DNA of 64,000 nt from Bacilli bacterium (GTDB lineage: Bacteria; Bacillota_I; Bacilli_A; RF39; UBA660), in NCBI GenBank assembly GCA_017627015.1, contig JAGAHP010000027.1, forward strand, positions 50,275 to 114,274, written 5' to 3'. The translations under genes were made by a program, and so were the position numbers. Below are positions 18,535 to 27,655 of this stretch, one piece after another; within the stretch, counting starts at the first letter, position 1; every line of letters starts with the position of its first letter. The notes beneath the pieces were generated by a model. It had not been told where the DNA came from. It searched no databases and saw only the letters and a list, made by a program, of their open reading frames with translations.

Positions 18535-21075
18535 ATGGCAAGAAAGAAACAAACAGAAGAAATATTACAAAAAATTAATGATTATGCCCTAGAAGAAATA
18601 ATGGGTGATAGATTTGGTAGATATGCTAAAGAGATTATTCAAGATAGAGCTATACCAGATGTAAGGGATGGTTTAAAACCAGTTCAAAGAAGAATATTAT
18701 ATGGAATGTATAAAGGTAAAAATACCTATGATAATAAATATAGAAAGAGTGCAAGAGCTGTAGGAGACATCATGGGTAAATACCATCCACATGGTGATTC
18801 ATCAATATATGATGCAATGGTAAGAATGAGTCAAGATTGGAAAATGATGACTCCATATGTAGATATGCATGGTAACAATGGATCTATGGATGGAGATTCA
18901 GCTGCGGCAATGCGTTATACTGAAGTAAGACTTTCTAAGATCGCAGGTGAAATACTTAAAGATATAGAAAAAGATACTGTTGAAATGGCACCTAACTATG
19001 ATGATACAGAACTTGAACCAACAGTATTACCTTGTAAGTTTCCAAACTTATTAGTAAATGGTGCGACAGGTATATCTGCAGGTTACGCAACAGATATTCC
19101 ACCACATAATTTAAGTGAAATAATTGATGCAACAGTACTTAGAATAGATAAACCAAAATGTACTTTAGATGATGTATTAGAAATAGTACAAGGTCCAGAT
19201 TTTCCAACTGGTGGTATTGCATGCGGAAAAGATGAAATAAGAAAAGCATTAGATACTGGTAAAGGAAAAGTAGTTGTTAAATCTAAATATCATTTCAATA
19301 CTGAAAAAGGTAAAAATCAAATCATAATAACTGAAATACCTTATGAAGTAAATAAGGCAGCTTTAGTTAAAAAGATGAATGATATTAGAATAGAAAAGAA
19401 AATAGATGGTATTAATGAAGTAGTAGATTCTACATCTAGAGGAGAATTAATTATTACTATTGATCTTAAGAAAGACGCTAATACTGAATTAATTCTTAAC
19501 TATTTATTAAAGAATACAGATATGCAAGTTACATATAACTATAATATGATTGCGATAGTAGATAGAAGACCTAAAGAAGTAGGTATTATAGATATATTAG
19601 ATGCATATATAAATCATCAAAAAGAAGTTATAACAAGAAGAAGTAGATTTGATTTAGCGCACGCTAAAGCAAGATACCATATAGTAGAAGGTCTTATTAA
19701 AGCTATATCTATATTAGATGAAGTTATTAAGACTATTAGAGCAAGTAAAAATAGAGCGGATGCTGTAGAAAACTTAGTTAAAGAATATGATTTTTCTCAT
19801 GAACAAGCAGAAGCTATTGTTAAGTTACAATTATATAGATTAACTAACACAGATGTTGTTTCTCTAGAAGAAGAACTTGCTAATTTAAGTAAAGTAATTG
19901 AAGGACTTGAGGCATTACTTTCTGATGAAAAGAAATTAATGAAACAAATTAAGAAAGAATTACTTGAAATTAAGAAAGAATATGGAGAAGATCGTCGTAC
20001 TGAAATAGTTGATGAAGTAGAAGAGATTAAGATAGATCAAGAAGCATTAATTCCAAAAGAAGATGTTGTAGTAGTAGTTACTAAAGATGGATATGTTAAA
20101 CGTACTTCAAAGAGAAGTTATACATCTTCTAATGATGAAGATTTAACTTTAAAAGAAAATGATTATGTTATTGGTCTTTATGAAATGAATACATTAGATA
20201 CTTTATTAGTATTTACAAATATTGGTAATTATTTATATATTCCTGTTTATGAACTTCCTGATATGAAATGGAAAGATATGGGTAAACATATAAGTAATGT
20301 AATTACTATTAAAGATGATGAAAAAGTTATTTACTCTATGCCGGTATATGATTTTGAAGCTAAAGAAGTAGTAACTATCTTTAGTAAAAATGGTATGGTT
20401 AAACGTAGTAATGTATCTGACTTTAAAGTACAAAGATATAATAAACCAATTAGTTGTATGAAACTTAAGTATGACGATGAAGTTGTTAGTGTAACATCTA
20501 GTCCATATACTGAAGTATTTATCGCAACTAATAATGGTTATGGTTTATGGTATAATGCTTCTGAAATACCTGTTGTAGGTGTTAAAGCTGCTGGTGTTAA
20601 AGCTATTAAACTTGATAATGATTATGTAGTTTCAGCAGAAGTATTTAATAAAGATTCAGAATACATAACAGTAGTAACTGATAAGGGTACTGCTAAAAGA
20701 GTAAAACTTACTGAAATGGAAAAATCATCAAGAGCGAGAAAAGGATTGTTATTAATAAGAGTAATAAAAACTAATCCACATAAAGTAATAAGTGCATTTA
20801 CATCTAATACTAAAGATATGATAGGAATGCTTAATATTAAAGGTATAACTATATTAAAGAATTCAGAAATAACAATCGCAGATAGATATGCTACTGGAAG
20901 TACTATTTCAAAGGTAAGAATAATAAGCATGTTTATTGTTAAAGAATTAGAAAACAAAGATGACATAAAAGAAGTAGAAGTTAAAGAAGAAGTAAAAAAA
21001 GAAGTTAGTTTAAAAGAAATAGATGAAGAAATATTAACAATAGATGATTTTCTAGATGATTTCAAAATAGAATAA
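18535..21075 (+). CDS. parC: DNA topoisomerase IV subunit A
   Basis: 846 residues, DNA cleavage/religation subunit. The N-terminal winged-helix domain has PDVRDGLKPVQRRILYGM and KYHPHGDSSIYDAMVRMS; AAAMRYTEVRLS carries the catalytic tyrosine. The C-terminal beta-propeller begins near residue 500. The GyrA box is degenerate (SSRARKG instead of QRRGGKG), which supports ParC over GyrA. The last ~35 residues are a Glu/Lys-rich acidic tail. RBS GTAGGTGA; same operon as parE. Confidence 0.93.
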   Translation: MARKKQTEEILQKINDYALEEIMGDRFGRYAKEIIQDRAIPDVRDGLKPVQRRILYGMYKGKNTYDNKYRKSARAVGDIMGKYHPHGDSSIYDAMVRMSQDWKMMTPYVDMHGNNGSMDGDSAAAMRYTEVRLSKIAGEILKDIEKDTVEMAPNYDDTELEPTVLPCKFPNLLVNGATGISAGYATDIPPHNLSEIIDATVLRIDKPKCTLDDVLEIVQGPDFPTGGIACGKDEIRKALDTGKGKVVVKSKYHFNTEKGKNQIIITEIPYEVNKAALVKKMNDIRIEKKIDGINEVVDSTSRGELIITIDLKKDANTELILNYLLKNTDMQVTYNYNMIAIVDRRPKEVGIIDILDAYINHQKEVITRRSRFDLAHAKARYHIVEGLIKAISILDEVIKTIRASKNRADAVENLVKEYDFSHEQAEAIVKLQLYRLTNTDVVSLEEELANLSKVIEGLEALLSDEKKLMKQIKKELLEIKKEYGEDRRTEIVDEVEEIKIDQEALIPKEDVVVVVTKDGYVKRTSKRSYTSSNDEDLTLKENDYVIGLYEMNTLDTLLVFTNIGNYLYIPVYELPDMKWKDMGKHISNVITIKDDEKVIYSMPVYDFEAKEVVTIFSKNGMVKRSNVSDFKVQRYNKPISCMKLKYDDEVVSVTSSPYTEVFIATNNGYGLWYNASEIPVVGVKAAGVKAIKLDNDYVVSAEVFNKDSEYITVVTDKGTAKRVKLTEMEKSSRARKGLLLIRVIKTNPHKVISAFTSNTKDMIGMLNIKGITILKNSEITIADRYATGSTISKVRIISMFIVKELENKDDIKEVEVKEEVKKEVSLKEIDEEILTIDDFLDDFKIE

Positions 21076-21076
21076 T

Positions 21077-21103
21077 AAAAAGTCCAATTAATTGGACTTT
21101 TTT
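21077..21103 (+). terminator. Terminator of parE-parC
   Basis: AAAAGTCCAATT / AATTGGACTTTT perfect stem with a T-run, two bases past the parC stop codon. Confidence 0.92.
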
Positions 21104-21109
21104 ATTTTT

Positions 21110-21151
21110 TTAGGGGAAATATGTATATAGATGTCTAATATAATTATTGGA
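21110..21151 (+). promoter_or_regulatory. Shared promoter-like element of toxin module 1
   Basis: TTAGGGGAA (21110-21118), 24 bases, then ATTATTGGA (21143-21151). Read as a promoter: GGGGAA, 17-bp spacer, TAATAT; expected start near GGAAG. Same layout at 14386, 21404 and 36506. Confidence 0.55.
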
Positions 21152-21198
21152 AGTGTTTTCAGGTGTCTACCTTTTTTCAAGAAAGAAAGGAGGTAAAT

Positions 21199-21297
21199 AT
21201 GAAAAAGAGAGAATATATCTTATCAATATTCAGATACATCTCCCTTATTATACTTTTAATAATAATTCTAGTAATAGAAATAAAAAAAGACACCTAA
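21199..21297 (+). CDS. Small hydrophobic type I toxin-like peptide (module 1)
   Basis: A 32-residue ORF too short for routine calling, with a perfect AAGGAGG six bases before the ATG. It begins MKKREYILSIF, contains one strongly hydrophobic helix (ISLIILLIIILVI) and ends in a charged IKKDT tail: the layout of membrane-acting type I toxins (Fst, TxpA/BsrG-like). A second copy with 30 residues lies 294 bases downstream, and an antisense RNA with its own promoter and terminator converges on its 3' end. No close match to a named toxin is recalled. Confidence 0.72.
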   Translation: MKKREYILSIFRYISLIILLIIILVIEIKKDT

Positions 21298-21355
21298 GTC
21301 CATGACTTAAATGTCTACACCCAAAGAGGTAGGCATTTTGTAAAATGCTTCCCTT
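21282..21355 (-). ncRNA. Candidate antisense RNA antitoxin, module 1
   Basis: On the minus strand, TTGAAT (21384-21389), a 16-bp spacer and TATAAT (21362-21367, with a TG extension) form a good sigma-A promoter; start near 21355. The transcript ends at a strong terminator whose stem is AGACA-TTTAAGTC / GACTTAG-GTGTCT followed by T7 (21282-21288). It overlaps the last codons and 3' UTR of the toxin mRNA. Confidence 0.68.
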
Positions 21356-21403
21356 AAGTAAATTATAACACGTTTATAAAAATATTCAATTAAATTTTAA
21401 TTA

Positions 21404-21445
21404 TTAGGGGAATTCATTAAATTAATGTCTAATATTATTATTGGA
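21404..21445 (+). promoter_or_regulatory. Shared promoter-like element of toxin module 2
   Basis: TTAGGGGAA (21404-21412), 24 bases, ATTATTGGA (21437-21445); ATGTCTAATATTATTATTGG is nearly identical to module 1. Confidence 0.55.
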
Positions 21446-21492
21446 AGTGTTTTATGGGTGTCTACCTTTTTTCAAAAGAAAGGAGGTTAAAA

Positions 21493-21585
21493 ATGAAAAA
21501 GAGATATTTTATAATTTCCATATTTAGATATCTCGCCTTTATTATTCATTTGTTAATAATATTAATAATTGTAATAAAAAAATGA
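21493..21585 (+). CDS. Small hydrophobic type I toxin-like peptide (module 2)
   Basis: A 30-residue ORF with AAGGAGG upstream of the ATG. MKKRYFIISIFRYL, then a hydrophobic helix (FIIHLLIILIIVI) and a terminal KK. Clearly paralogous to module 1 (shared MKKR, SIFRY and hydrophobic core), with similar 5' and 3' flanks, so the two modules are a tandem duplication that has diverged in codons while keeping the peptide layout. Confidence 0.7.
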   Translation: MKKRYFIISIFRYLAFIIHLLIILIIVIKK

Positions 21586-21651
21586 CACCTAGATTGTAAA
21601 ATCTAAATGCCAATCACAAACATGGTAGGCATTTTATAAAATGCTTCCCTT
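21576..21651 (-). ncRNA. Candidate antisense RNA antitoxin, module 2
   Basis: Minus-strand promoter TTTACT (21680-21685), 16-bp spacer, TGA-TATAAT (21658-21663); start near 21651. Terminator stem GGCATTTAGATT / AATCTAGGTGTC with T7 at 21576-21582. The region AGGTAGGCATTTT...AAATGCTTCCCTTAAGTAAATTAT is conserved between modules 1 and 2 only in short blocks. Confidence 0.66.
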
Positions 21652-21755
21652 AAGTAAATTATATCATATTTAAATTAAAAGTAAACTTTAAAAATATATA
21701 TTTACTAATTATTAAAAATAATTTATAATTATATTTAGGTAAAGGAGAGATAGTT

Positions 21756-22313
21756 ATGACAATTATTTTAATTATTGTAGGAATTGTTGTTCTACTAGTT
21801 TTATGGTTTATAGCTGTTGCGAATAAACTAGCTAAAAAGAAAATGAAAGCTGAACAAGCATTTGCAGACGTAGATGTTTATTTAACTCAAAGATATGATT
21901 TGATTCCAAATCTAGTATCTACAGTTAAAGGTTACAGCAAACATGAAAAGGAGACATTTGAAGCTGTTGTTAAAGCTAGAAATGCTGCTGTTAATGCAGG
22001 AAACATGAATGAAAAAATTGATGCTGATAATGTAGTTACAGAAGCTATTGGTAAATTATTTGCTTTAGCAGAAGCTTATCCTGAATTAAAAGCAAATGAA
22101 AACTTCGTTAAATTACAAGATAGCTTAGAATCAGTAGAAAAAGATTTAGTTGGTGCTAGAAGATACTTCAATGCAGCTGCTCAAGAATATAACTTTGCTA
22201 CAAAAGTTATTCCAGACACAATAGTTGCAGGAATTTTAGGATATAAACCAATTAGTATGTTCACTGCAAGTGAAGAACAAAGACAAAACGTAAAAGTTGA
22301 TTTTGAAAACTAA
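21756..22313 (+). CDS. lemA: LemA family protein
   Basis: 185 residues. An N-terminal membrane helix (residues 2-19) is followed by a helical-bundle LemA domain with DVYLTQRYDLIPNLV, RYFNAAAQEYNF and a C-terminal YKPISMFTASEEQR, all family hallmarks. Length is typical. It is 15 bases upstream of a DUF2207 membrane protein, a very common pairing of unknown function, possibly envelope stress related. RBS AAAGGAGAG. Confidence 0.93.
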   Translation: MTIILIIVGIVVLLVLWFIAVANKLAKKKMKAEQAFADVDVYLTQRYDLIPNLVSTVKGYSKHEKETFEAVVKARNAAVNAGNMNEKIDADNVVTEAIGKLFALAEAYPELKANENFVKLQDSLESVEKDLVGARRYFNAAAQEYNFATKVIPDTIVAGILGYKPISMFTASEEQRQNVKVDFEN

Positions 22314-22328
22314 GAAGGAGAGAAAGAT

Positions 22329-24116
22329 ATGAAGAAGAAATTATTTAGTTTACTTTTTATATCTTTTTTTCTTTTAATGCCATTTGCGGTTAAAGCAGAG
22401 GACGTTGGAGAAAATTTAGATATAGGTAATACTCTATATGCTTCTAACGGATATTATATTGAAAAATATGATGTTAATATGGATGTTCATGAAAATCATG
22501 TTATTGATATAACTGAGACAATAGATGTTATATATACTCAAGATTATAAACATGGTATTAAAAGAAATATTCCATATAGAAATAGTTATTATAGAGTAGT
22601 AGATGGAGAAGAAGTAAAGACAACTGAAAAATCTAAAATTAAACATATTTCTTGTGATGCAAGATATACTAAAACAAAAGAAAATGGAGAATATATTTTA
22701 AAAATAGGTGATCCAAATAATTATGTAGAAAAATATAAAGATTATAAATATGTTATTAAGTATACATATGATGCTGGTGATGATTTAATAGATGAATATG
22801 ATGATTTATATATGAATATCATTGGTACAAATTGGGATACTTTTATTAGAAATGTAACATTTACTATAAAGATGCCTAAGGAGTTTGATAAGACACTTAT
22901 TAATTTCCCTAATGGTGCTTATGGAAGTACTAGATATGAAAATGTTAAATATGAAATAAATGGTTCTACAGTAACAGGTTATTTAGAAAAAGATACATAT
23001 GGTAATGCTTTAAATAGTTATTCAGGTTTAACAGTTAGAATAGAACTTCCTGAAGGATATTATGTAAACGAAAGAAAAAATTATGATTTTACAAAACCAT
23101 TTTTAATGAGTATTATTGGAATAATTGGTATGATGACTGTATTAACAATAATATTATTCATTAAATATAGTTTAAGAAGAAAAGAATTAATGGTTGTAGA
23201 ATATAGATTACCAGAATATACACCAGCAGAAGCAGGATATGTATATTATGGATATACTAAACAAAATCAAATAGTTTCTTTAATTACATGGCTTGCGAAT
23301 GGTGGTTTCTTAGAAATAATAGAAGATGGTAAAAAGAAATTCTCATTAAAGAAAACTAAAAAAGATATAGGTGATCAAATGCCTAATTATGTTACAACAA
23401 CATATAAGGGATTATTTAAAAAAGCAAATGAATATGGAGTAGTTAAGAGTACACAATTACAAGATAAATTCTATACTTCACTTGCGACAGCCTTATCACA
23501 ATTAAGTAAAACACATACTATATTTGATTCTTCACATTATGGAATGTATGTATATTATATATTTGCGTTAGTATTATCGATAGCTATTTATCCAATCGCA
23601 TCTACAACATTTACATTTAGAATTAAATATTTTGAAGGTTTAAAAGCTATTGCAATATTTATGGTAGTAGTTTCCTCTATACTTCATTTTGTATTATTAT
23701 TCTTAAATAATAAACGTAATGATGAAGCTGAAAAAGAATATGCTAAAGTCGCAGGTTTTAAAGAATTCTTAGAAAAAGTTGAAAAAGATAAATTAGAGAC
23801 TTTAGTAGAAGAAAATCCAAATTTATTCTATGATGTATTACCATATGCTTATGTATTAGGTGTATCTAGTAAATGGAGTAAGAAATTTGAATCTATTACA
23901 ACAACACCTCCAAACTGGTATAAGGGTGATATCGCAACATTTAATACAATGAACTTTAACAATTCAATATCTAGAACAATGACACACGTAAGCGCGGCAA
24001 TGGCATCTAGACCATATGAATCATATAGTAGCGGTTCATCAGGTGGCGGAAGCTTTTCTGGTGGAGGCGGCTTCTCCGGTGGAGGAGGCGGAGGCGGAGG
24101 CGGCTCAAGCTGGTAA
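22329..24116 (+). CDS. DUF2207 domain membrane protein
   Basis: 595 residues. A signal peptide (residues 1-23, ending KAEDVG) precedes an extracytoplasmic DUF2207 domain (GYYIEKYDVNMDVHENHV, RNIPYR), a membrane helix near residues 255-280, a cytoplasmic winged-helix-like part, two further helices (~405-460), and a C-terminal tail of almost pure Gly/Ser from ~565, ending GGGGGGGSSW. The Gly-rich tail is normal for this family. Paired with lemA in one operon. Confidence 0.9.
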   Translation: MKKKLFSLLFISFFLLMPFAVKAEDVGENLDIGNTLYASNGYYIEKYDVNMDVHENHVIDITETIDVIYTQDYKHGIKRNIPYRNSYYRVVDGEEVKTTEKSKIKHISCDARYTKTKENGEYILKIGDPNNYVEKYKDYKYVIKYTYDAGDDLIDEYDDLYMNIIGTNWDTFIRNVTFTIKMPKEFDKTLINFPNGAYGSTRYENVKYEINGSTVTGYLEKDTYGNALNSYSGLTVRIELPEGYYVNERKNYDFTKPFLMSIIGIIGMMTVLTIILFIKYSLRRKELMVVEYRLPEYTPAEAGYVYYGYTKQNQIVSLITWLANGGFLEIIEDGKKKFSLKKTKKDIGDQMPNYVTTTYKGLFKKANEYGVVKSTQLQDKFYTSLATALSQLSKTHTIFDSSHYGMYVYYIFALVLSIAIYPIASTTFTFRIKYFEGLKAIAIFMVVVSSILHFVLLFLNNKRNDEAEKEYAKVAGFKEFLEKVEKDKLETLVEENPNLFYDVLPYAYVLGVSSKWSKKFESITTTPPNWYKGDIATFNTMNFNNSISRTMTHVSAAMASRPYESYSSGSSGGGSFSGGGGFSGGGGGGGGGSSW

Positions 24117-24158
24117 TAAAAAAATAATTTCTTCATACTATTAACTAGAGGTAATATT

Positions 24159-24494
24159 ATGAAGGAAGAATTTAAACAGTTTGTTCAGTCTCATAAAGAG
24201 CTAGTAAAATTTGTTAATAATGGCAAAATGACATGGCAAAAGTTTTATGAAATGTATTCGTTATATGGTAAGAATAATGATGTATGGAAGGATTATTTAA
24301 ATAGCGAAGAAGTAACTAATAAAAAAACAATTAGTGATATAGTGGAGGCTTTAAAGAAAGTAGATGTAGATACTGTACAAAAGAATATAACTACTATAAA
24401 TAAAGCCTTAGCTTTAATAGGTACATTACTTACTAAAGATGAAGTACAAGATACTTATACTCCAACTCCACTATATAAAAAGTTTGAAGATTAA
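24159..24494 (+). CDS. ylbD: YlbD family protein
   Basis: 111 residues. FKQFVQSHKELVKFVNNGKM then TWQKFYEMYSLYG matches the YlbD (putative coat protein) family. In Bacillus, ylbD, ylbE and ylbF are adjacent in this order, as here. The coat label comes from Bacillus and does not show that this organism sporulates. The stop codon overlaps the next ATG by one base. Confidence 0.85.
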   Translation: MKEEFKQFVQSHKELVKFVNNGKMTWQKFYEMYSLYGKNNDVWKDYLNSEEVTNKKTISDIVEALKKVDVDTVQKNITTINKALALIGTLLTKDEVQDTYTPTPLYKKFED

Positions 24495-24715
24495 TGAATC
24501 TAGAAACACAGTTTAAGATAAAAAATAATCCTATGCTACAAAAATACATTAGAGAAAATTCATATTGGTATAAAATATTGAATAGAAAACCAGAATACAT
24601 TAATAAAATGATTGATGATATGAAAGAAAAATACAAATTAAGGTTTGAAGATAAAATAGAAGATCTTAATAGTAAAATGAATTTAGTAAAAGCATTTATG
24701 GATGCTTTAAAGTAG
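24494..24715 (+). CDS. ylbE: YlbE-like protein
   Basis: 73 residues; NSYWYKILNRKPEYINKM and the helix ending NLVKAFMDALK match the YlbE family of Firmicutes, whose function is unknown. It overlaps ylbD by one base and is six bases from ylbF, giving the Bacillus gene order. Confidence 0.85.
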   Translation: MNLETQFKIKNNPMLQKYIRENSYWYKILNRKPEYINKMIDDMKEKYKLRFEDKIEDLNSKMNLVKAFMDALK

Positions 24716-24721
24716 GTTTAT

Positions 24722-25033
24722 ATGATAGAAAAACAAGAAGAAATAATTAACAATTTATCTAATTCTGATGAAATAAAAAGATTTAAAGAGTTAGAAAAAA
24801 GTATAAAGAGTAATAAAAAGTATAACGAATTAATAACTAATTTTGAAAAGAATAAAGATGATTATGAAAAAGAAGGTATTCTTAATAAAGAGATTATTAA
24901 TTTAAGAAAAAAATTGTTTGAAATAGATGAAGTAAGAGAGTATGCTAAATTAGAAACAGATATCAGGTTATTATCAAGAAAAATAAGTGATATTATTTCA
25001 TCTATAGTAGATACAGAAAATTGTAAAAAATAA
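24722..25033 (+). CDS. ylbF: YlbF/YmcA family regulator (RicF-like)
   Basis: 103 residues, nearly all helical, with the family pattern of charged coiled helices and VREYAKLETDIRLLSRKISD near the C-terminus. In Bacillus subtilis YlbF (RicF) forms the Y-complex with YmcA and YaaT, which aids RNase Y mRNA maturation and affects biofilm and sporulation. The family assignment rests on the ylbD-ylbE context as well as sequence. A palindromic terminator follows. Confidence 0.8.
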   Translation: MIEKQEEIINNLSNSDEIKRFKELEKSIKSNKKYNELITNFEKNKDDYEKEGILNKEIINLRKKLFEIDEVREYAKLETDIRLLSRKISDIISSIVDTENCKK

Positions 25034-25035
25034 AG

Positions 25036-25063
25036 GGATAATTATTAATAATTATCTCTTTTT
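25036..25063 (+). terminator. Terminator of ylbDEF
   Basis: Perfect palindrome GATAATTATTAATAATTATC with T-run. TATGTTATAAT follows at once and is the likely hisS promoter -10. Confidence 0.85.
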
Positions 25064-25094
25064 ATGTTATAATTTTAGGAGGAAGTGATTAAAA

Positions 25095-26354
25095 ATGATT
25101 CAAAAACCAAAAGGTACATATGATATGTATGGTGAAATGGTTGAAAAGTATAATTATTTAAAAAGAATATTTGCTGATTTAATGAATGAATATAATATTA
25201 AATATATTGATACTCCAATCATAGAAAGTTCATCTTTATTTCATAGAGGTGTAGGTGAAACTACAGATATCGTTACTAAAGAAACATATGATTTTAAAGA
25301 TAGAGGAGATAGAGATATTACTTTAAGACCAGAAGGGACTGCGGGTATTGTTAGAAGTGTAATAGAAAATAAATTATATACTACTTTACCATTAAAGTTA
25401 TGGTATGAAGGACCAATGTTTAGATATGAAAGACCTCAAAGTGGTAGACATAGACAATTTAGACAAGCTGGAGTAGAAATACTTGGAGATCCAACACCAC
25501 TTATGGATGCGAATGTAATATCTATTATGGTTAAATTTTATGAAAGAATTGGTTTAAAAGGAATAAAGGTAAGAATTAATTCAATTGGTAATAAAGCATC
25601 AAGAGAAAAGTATAGAGAGGTCTTACTAGAACATTTTAAACCATATTTAGATGATCTTTGTGATGATTGTAAAGTTAGATATGAAAAGAATCCTTTAAGA
25701 CTATTAGATTGTAAAGAAGATAGCGATAAAGAATGTATGGCTAACGCTCCTAAAATAATAGATTATCTAGATGAAGAATCTAAAAAACATTTTGATTCAG
25801 TATTAAGATATTTAGATTTAATGGAAATAAAATATGTAGTAGATGATAAATTAGTTAGAGGTTTAGATTATTATACAGATACAGTATTTGAAGTAGAAGC
25901 TGATATTGAAGGATTTGGTTCTCAAAATGTAATAGGGGCTGGAGGAAGATATAATAATCTTGTTGAGAATATGGATGGACCAAGTGTACCTGCTGTTGGA
26001 TTTGCATTTGGTATAGAAAGAATTATTAATGCTCTAGACGCAGAAGATGTTAAAGTATTAAGTGATAATTCACTAGATTGTTATGTAATACCAGTTACTG
26101 AAAATGAATTAGAAAATGCAGTAATGCTTGTTAATAGTTTAAGAGACAATGCTTTTTCTGTAGATATGGATTATACTAATAAAAAAATGCCTGCTAAATT
26201 TAAAGAGGCTGATAGATATAATGCTAAGTTTATAGTTATAATTGGTGAAGATGAAGTTAAAAATAATAAATTAACTATAAAAGATAATTTGACTAAAGAA
26301 GAAACTAAGATAGAAAGAGATAATCTTATAGATTATTTAGATGTTAATATTTAA
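25095..26354 (+). CDS. hisS: Histidine--tRNA ligase
   Basis: 419 residues, class II aminoacyl-tRNA synthetase charging tRNA-His. Motif 2 region YEGPMFRYERPQSGRHRQF, the HisA motifs LVRGLDYYTDTVFE and GAGGRYNNL, then motif 3 GFAFGIERI are all present, followed by the C-terminal anticodon-binding domain from ~residue 325. Length is normal. AGGAGG ribosome site. It heads an operon running to aspS with one-base overlaps. Confidence 0.95.
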   Translation: MIQKPKGTYDMYGEMVEKYNYLKRIFADLMNEYNIKYIDTPIIESSSLFHRGVGETTDIVTKETYDFKDRGDRDITLRPEGTAGIVRSVIENKLYTTLPLKLWYEGPMFRYERPQSGRHRQFRQAGVEILGDPTPLMDANVISIMVKFYERIGLKGIKVRINSIGNKASREKYREVLLEHFKPYLDDLCDDCKVRYEKNPLRLLDCKEDSDKECMANAPKIIDYLDEESKKHFDSVLRYLDLMEIKYVVDDKLVRGLDYYTDTVFEVEADIEGFGSQNVIGAGGRYNNLVENMDGPSVPAVGFAFGIERIINALDAEDVKVLSDNSLDCYVIPVTENELENAVMLVNSLRDNAFSVDMDYTNKKMPAKFKEADRYNAKFIVIIGEDEVKNNKLTIKDNLTKEETKIERDNLIDYLDVNI

Positions 26355-27010
26355 TGAAAAAAATAGAATTAATAGAAAACTATTTAGAAGAATTATTCCC
26401 TAATCCAAAATGTGAAATAAACTATTCTAAAGATTATGAGTTACTTATTTCTGTAATGTTATCTGCGCAAACTACAGATAAAAGAGTAAATGAAGTAACT
26501 AAAGATTTGTGGAATAAATATCCTACATTAGAAGCATTAAAAGAAGCTGATATAGAAGATTTAAAAACTATATTAAGACCATTAGGTAATTTTAATAAAA
26601 AGGCAGTTTATACAAAAGGAATAGCTACTATGATAGTAGACAAGTATAATGGAATAATGCCAAGAAATAGAAATAAATTAGAAATTTTACCTGGTGTAGG
26701 TAGAAAGACAGTGAATGTAGTTTTTTCAGAACTTAATATAGAACCACAAATCGCAGTTGATACTCATGTTGAAAGAGTATCTAAAAGATTAAAACTAGCT
26801 AAAGAAAATGAAAATGTTTTAGAAGTAGAAAAACATTTAAGAAGAATATTTAAAAGGGTCAATTGGAATAAAAGACATTTACAATTAGTATTATTTGGAA
26901 GATATTATTGTAAAGCAATAAGTCCTATGTGTGAATCTTGCAGATTAAAAGATATTTGTAATCATTATAAGAAAGAGGTTCAATATGACAATAGAAGAAA
27001 AAAGAAATAA
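26354..27010 (+). CDS. nth: Endonuclease III
   Basis: 218 residues, DNA glycosylase/AP lyase for oxidised pyrimidines. The helix-hairpin-helix LPGVGRKTVNVV holds the catalytic Lys, VDTHVERVSKRL holds the catalytic Asp, and CKAISPMCESCRLKDIC is the C-X6-C-X2-C-X5-C cluster site for [4Fe-4S]. The start ATG overlaps the hisS stop by one base (TAATG). Confidence 0.94.
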   Translation: MKKIELIENYLEELFPNPKCEINYSKDYELLISVMLSAQTTDKRVNEVTKDLWNKYPTLEALKEADIEDLKTILRPLGNFNKKAVYTKGIATMIVDKYNGIMPRNRNKLEILPGVGRKTVNVVFSELNIEPQIAVDTHVERVSKRLKLAKENENVLEVEKHLRRIFKRVNWNKRHLQLVLFGRYYCKAISPMCESCRLKDICNHYKKEVQYDNRRKKK

Positions 27011-27650
27011 AATATTTGAAAGAATTAATTCTGATATAGATAAAACAGATAAACAAATAGAATTATTACTAAAACAAAAGGAGTTTTATTTAAAAGAGAA
27101 AGATGTAGTAAGAGACTTAAATTATTTTTCAAAGGAAGAAACTAAAGAAATATTAGAGTATTTAGTTAGTAAAGTAGAAGGTAAAAATTATACTGTTGAA
27201 AAATACCATATGAAAAAAATAGGAGATTCAGTTAATTTAAAATTGATTCATGAATATACATTTTTATATTTAGTGAGTGAAGAAAGCTATGATGCTGCAC
27301 TAGACGAAATAGAAAGTAAATTTACAAAGTTAGATGATGATAATGAAAGAGTAATAATTGCGGACGCATTAAATACTGATTATATTAGTGATAATTATGT
27401 TAGATTATCTTTTTATAACAGATATAATGATAGAAAAATTGAGTTTGATAATACTGAAGAACCACATGTGATATCTGTTGATATAAAAGATGAGAGATTT
27501 AATTATATTACTGATTTTATGAATGAAGTAATAAGTGCTAAACTAGATAGAGGAAGTTTTACTATTCCTATGCAAGGTATTAAAGTAATGGCAGATAATT
27601 TTGCATTAAAACAAAAACAAAAGAAAAGATTAATATTAGAAAGTGAGTAA
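26985..27650 (+). CDS. Hypothetical protein with N-terminal coiled coil
   Basis: 221 residues, overlapping the end of nth by 26 bases, with AAAGAGG upstream of the ATG. Residues 1-~40 are a charged helix (INSDIDKTDKQIELLLKQK) likely to form a coiled coil; the rest is mixed alpha/beta with no motif I recognise. Conserved placement between nth and aspS in a housekeeping operon suggests a real gene. Confidence 0.6.
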   Translation: MTIEEKRNKIFERINSDIDKTDKQIELLLKQKEFYLKEKDVVRDLNYFSKEETKEILEYLVSKVEGKNYTVEKYHMKKIGDSVNLKLIHEYTFLYLVSEESYDAALDEIESKFTKLDDDNERVIIADALNTDYISDNYVRLSFYNRYNDRKIEFDNTEEPHVISVDIKDERFNYITDFMNEVISAKLDRGSFTIPMQGIKVMADNFALKQKQKKRLILESE

Positions 27651-27655
27651 TAAAA

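Noticed and set aside
20622..21065. 147-codon minus-strand ORF inside parC
   Set aside because: Shadow of the parC C-terminus, no ribosome site, low-complexity Ser/Thr/Leu content typical of antisense frames in AT-rich genes.
23849..24136. Minus-strand ORF encoding a proline-rich protein
   Set aside because: It is the mirror of the Gly-rich tail of the DUF2207 protein; no ribosome site or promoter.
24159..24494. Evidence for sporulation from the YlbD coat label
   Set aside because: YlbD homologues occur in non-sporulating Firmicutes and no sporulation gene is in the window.
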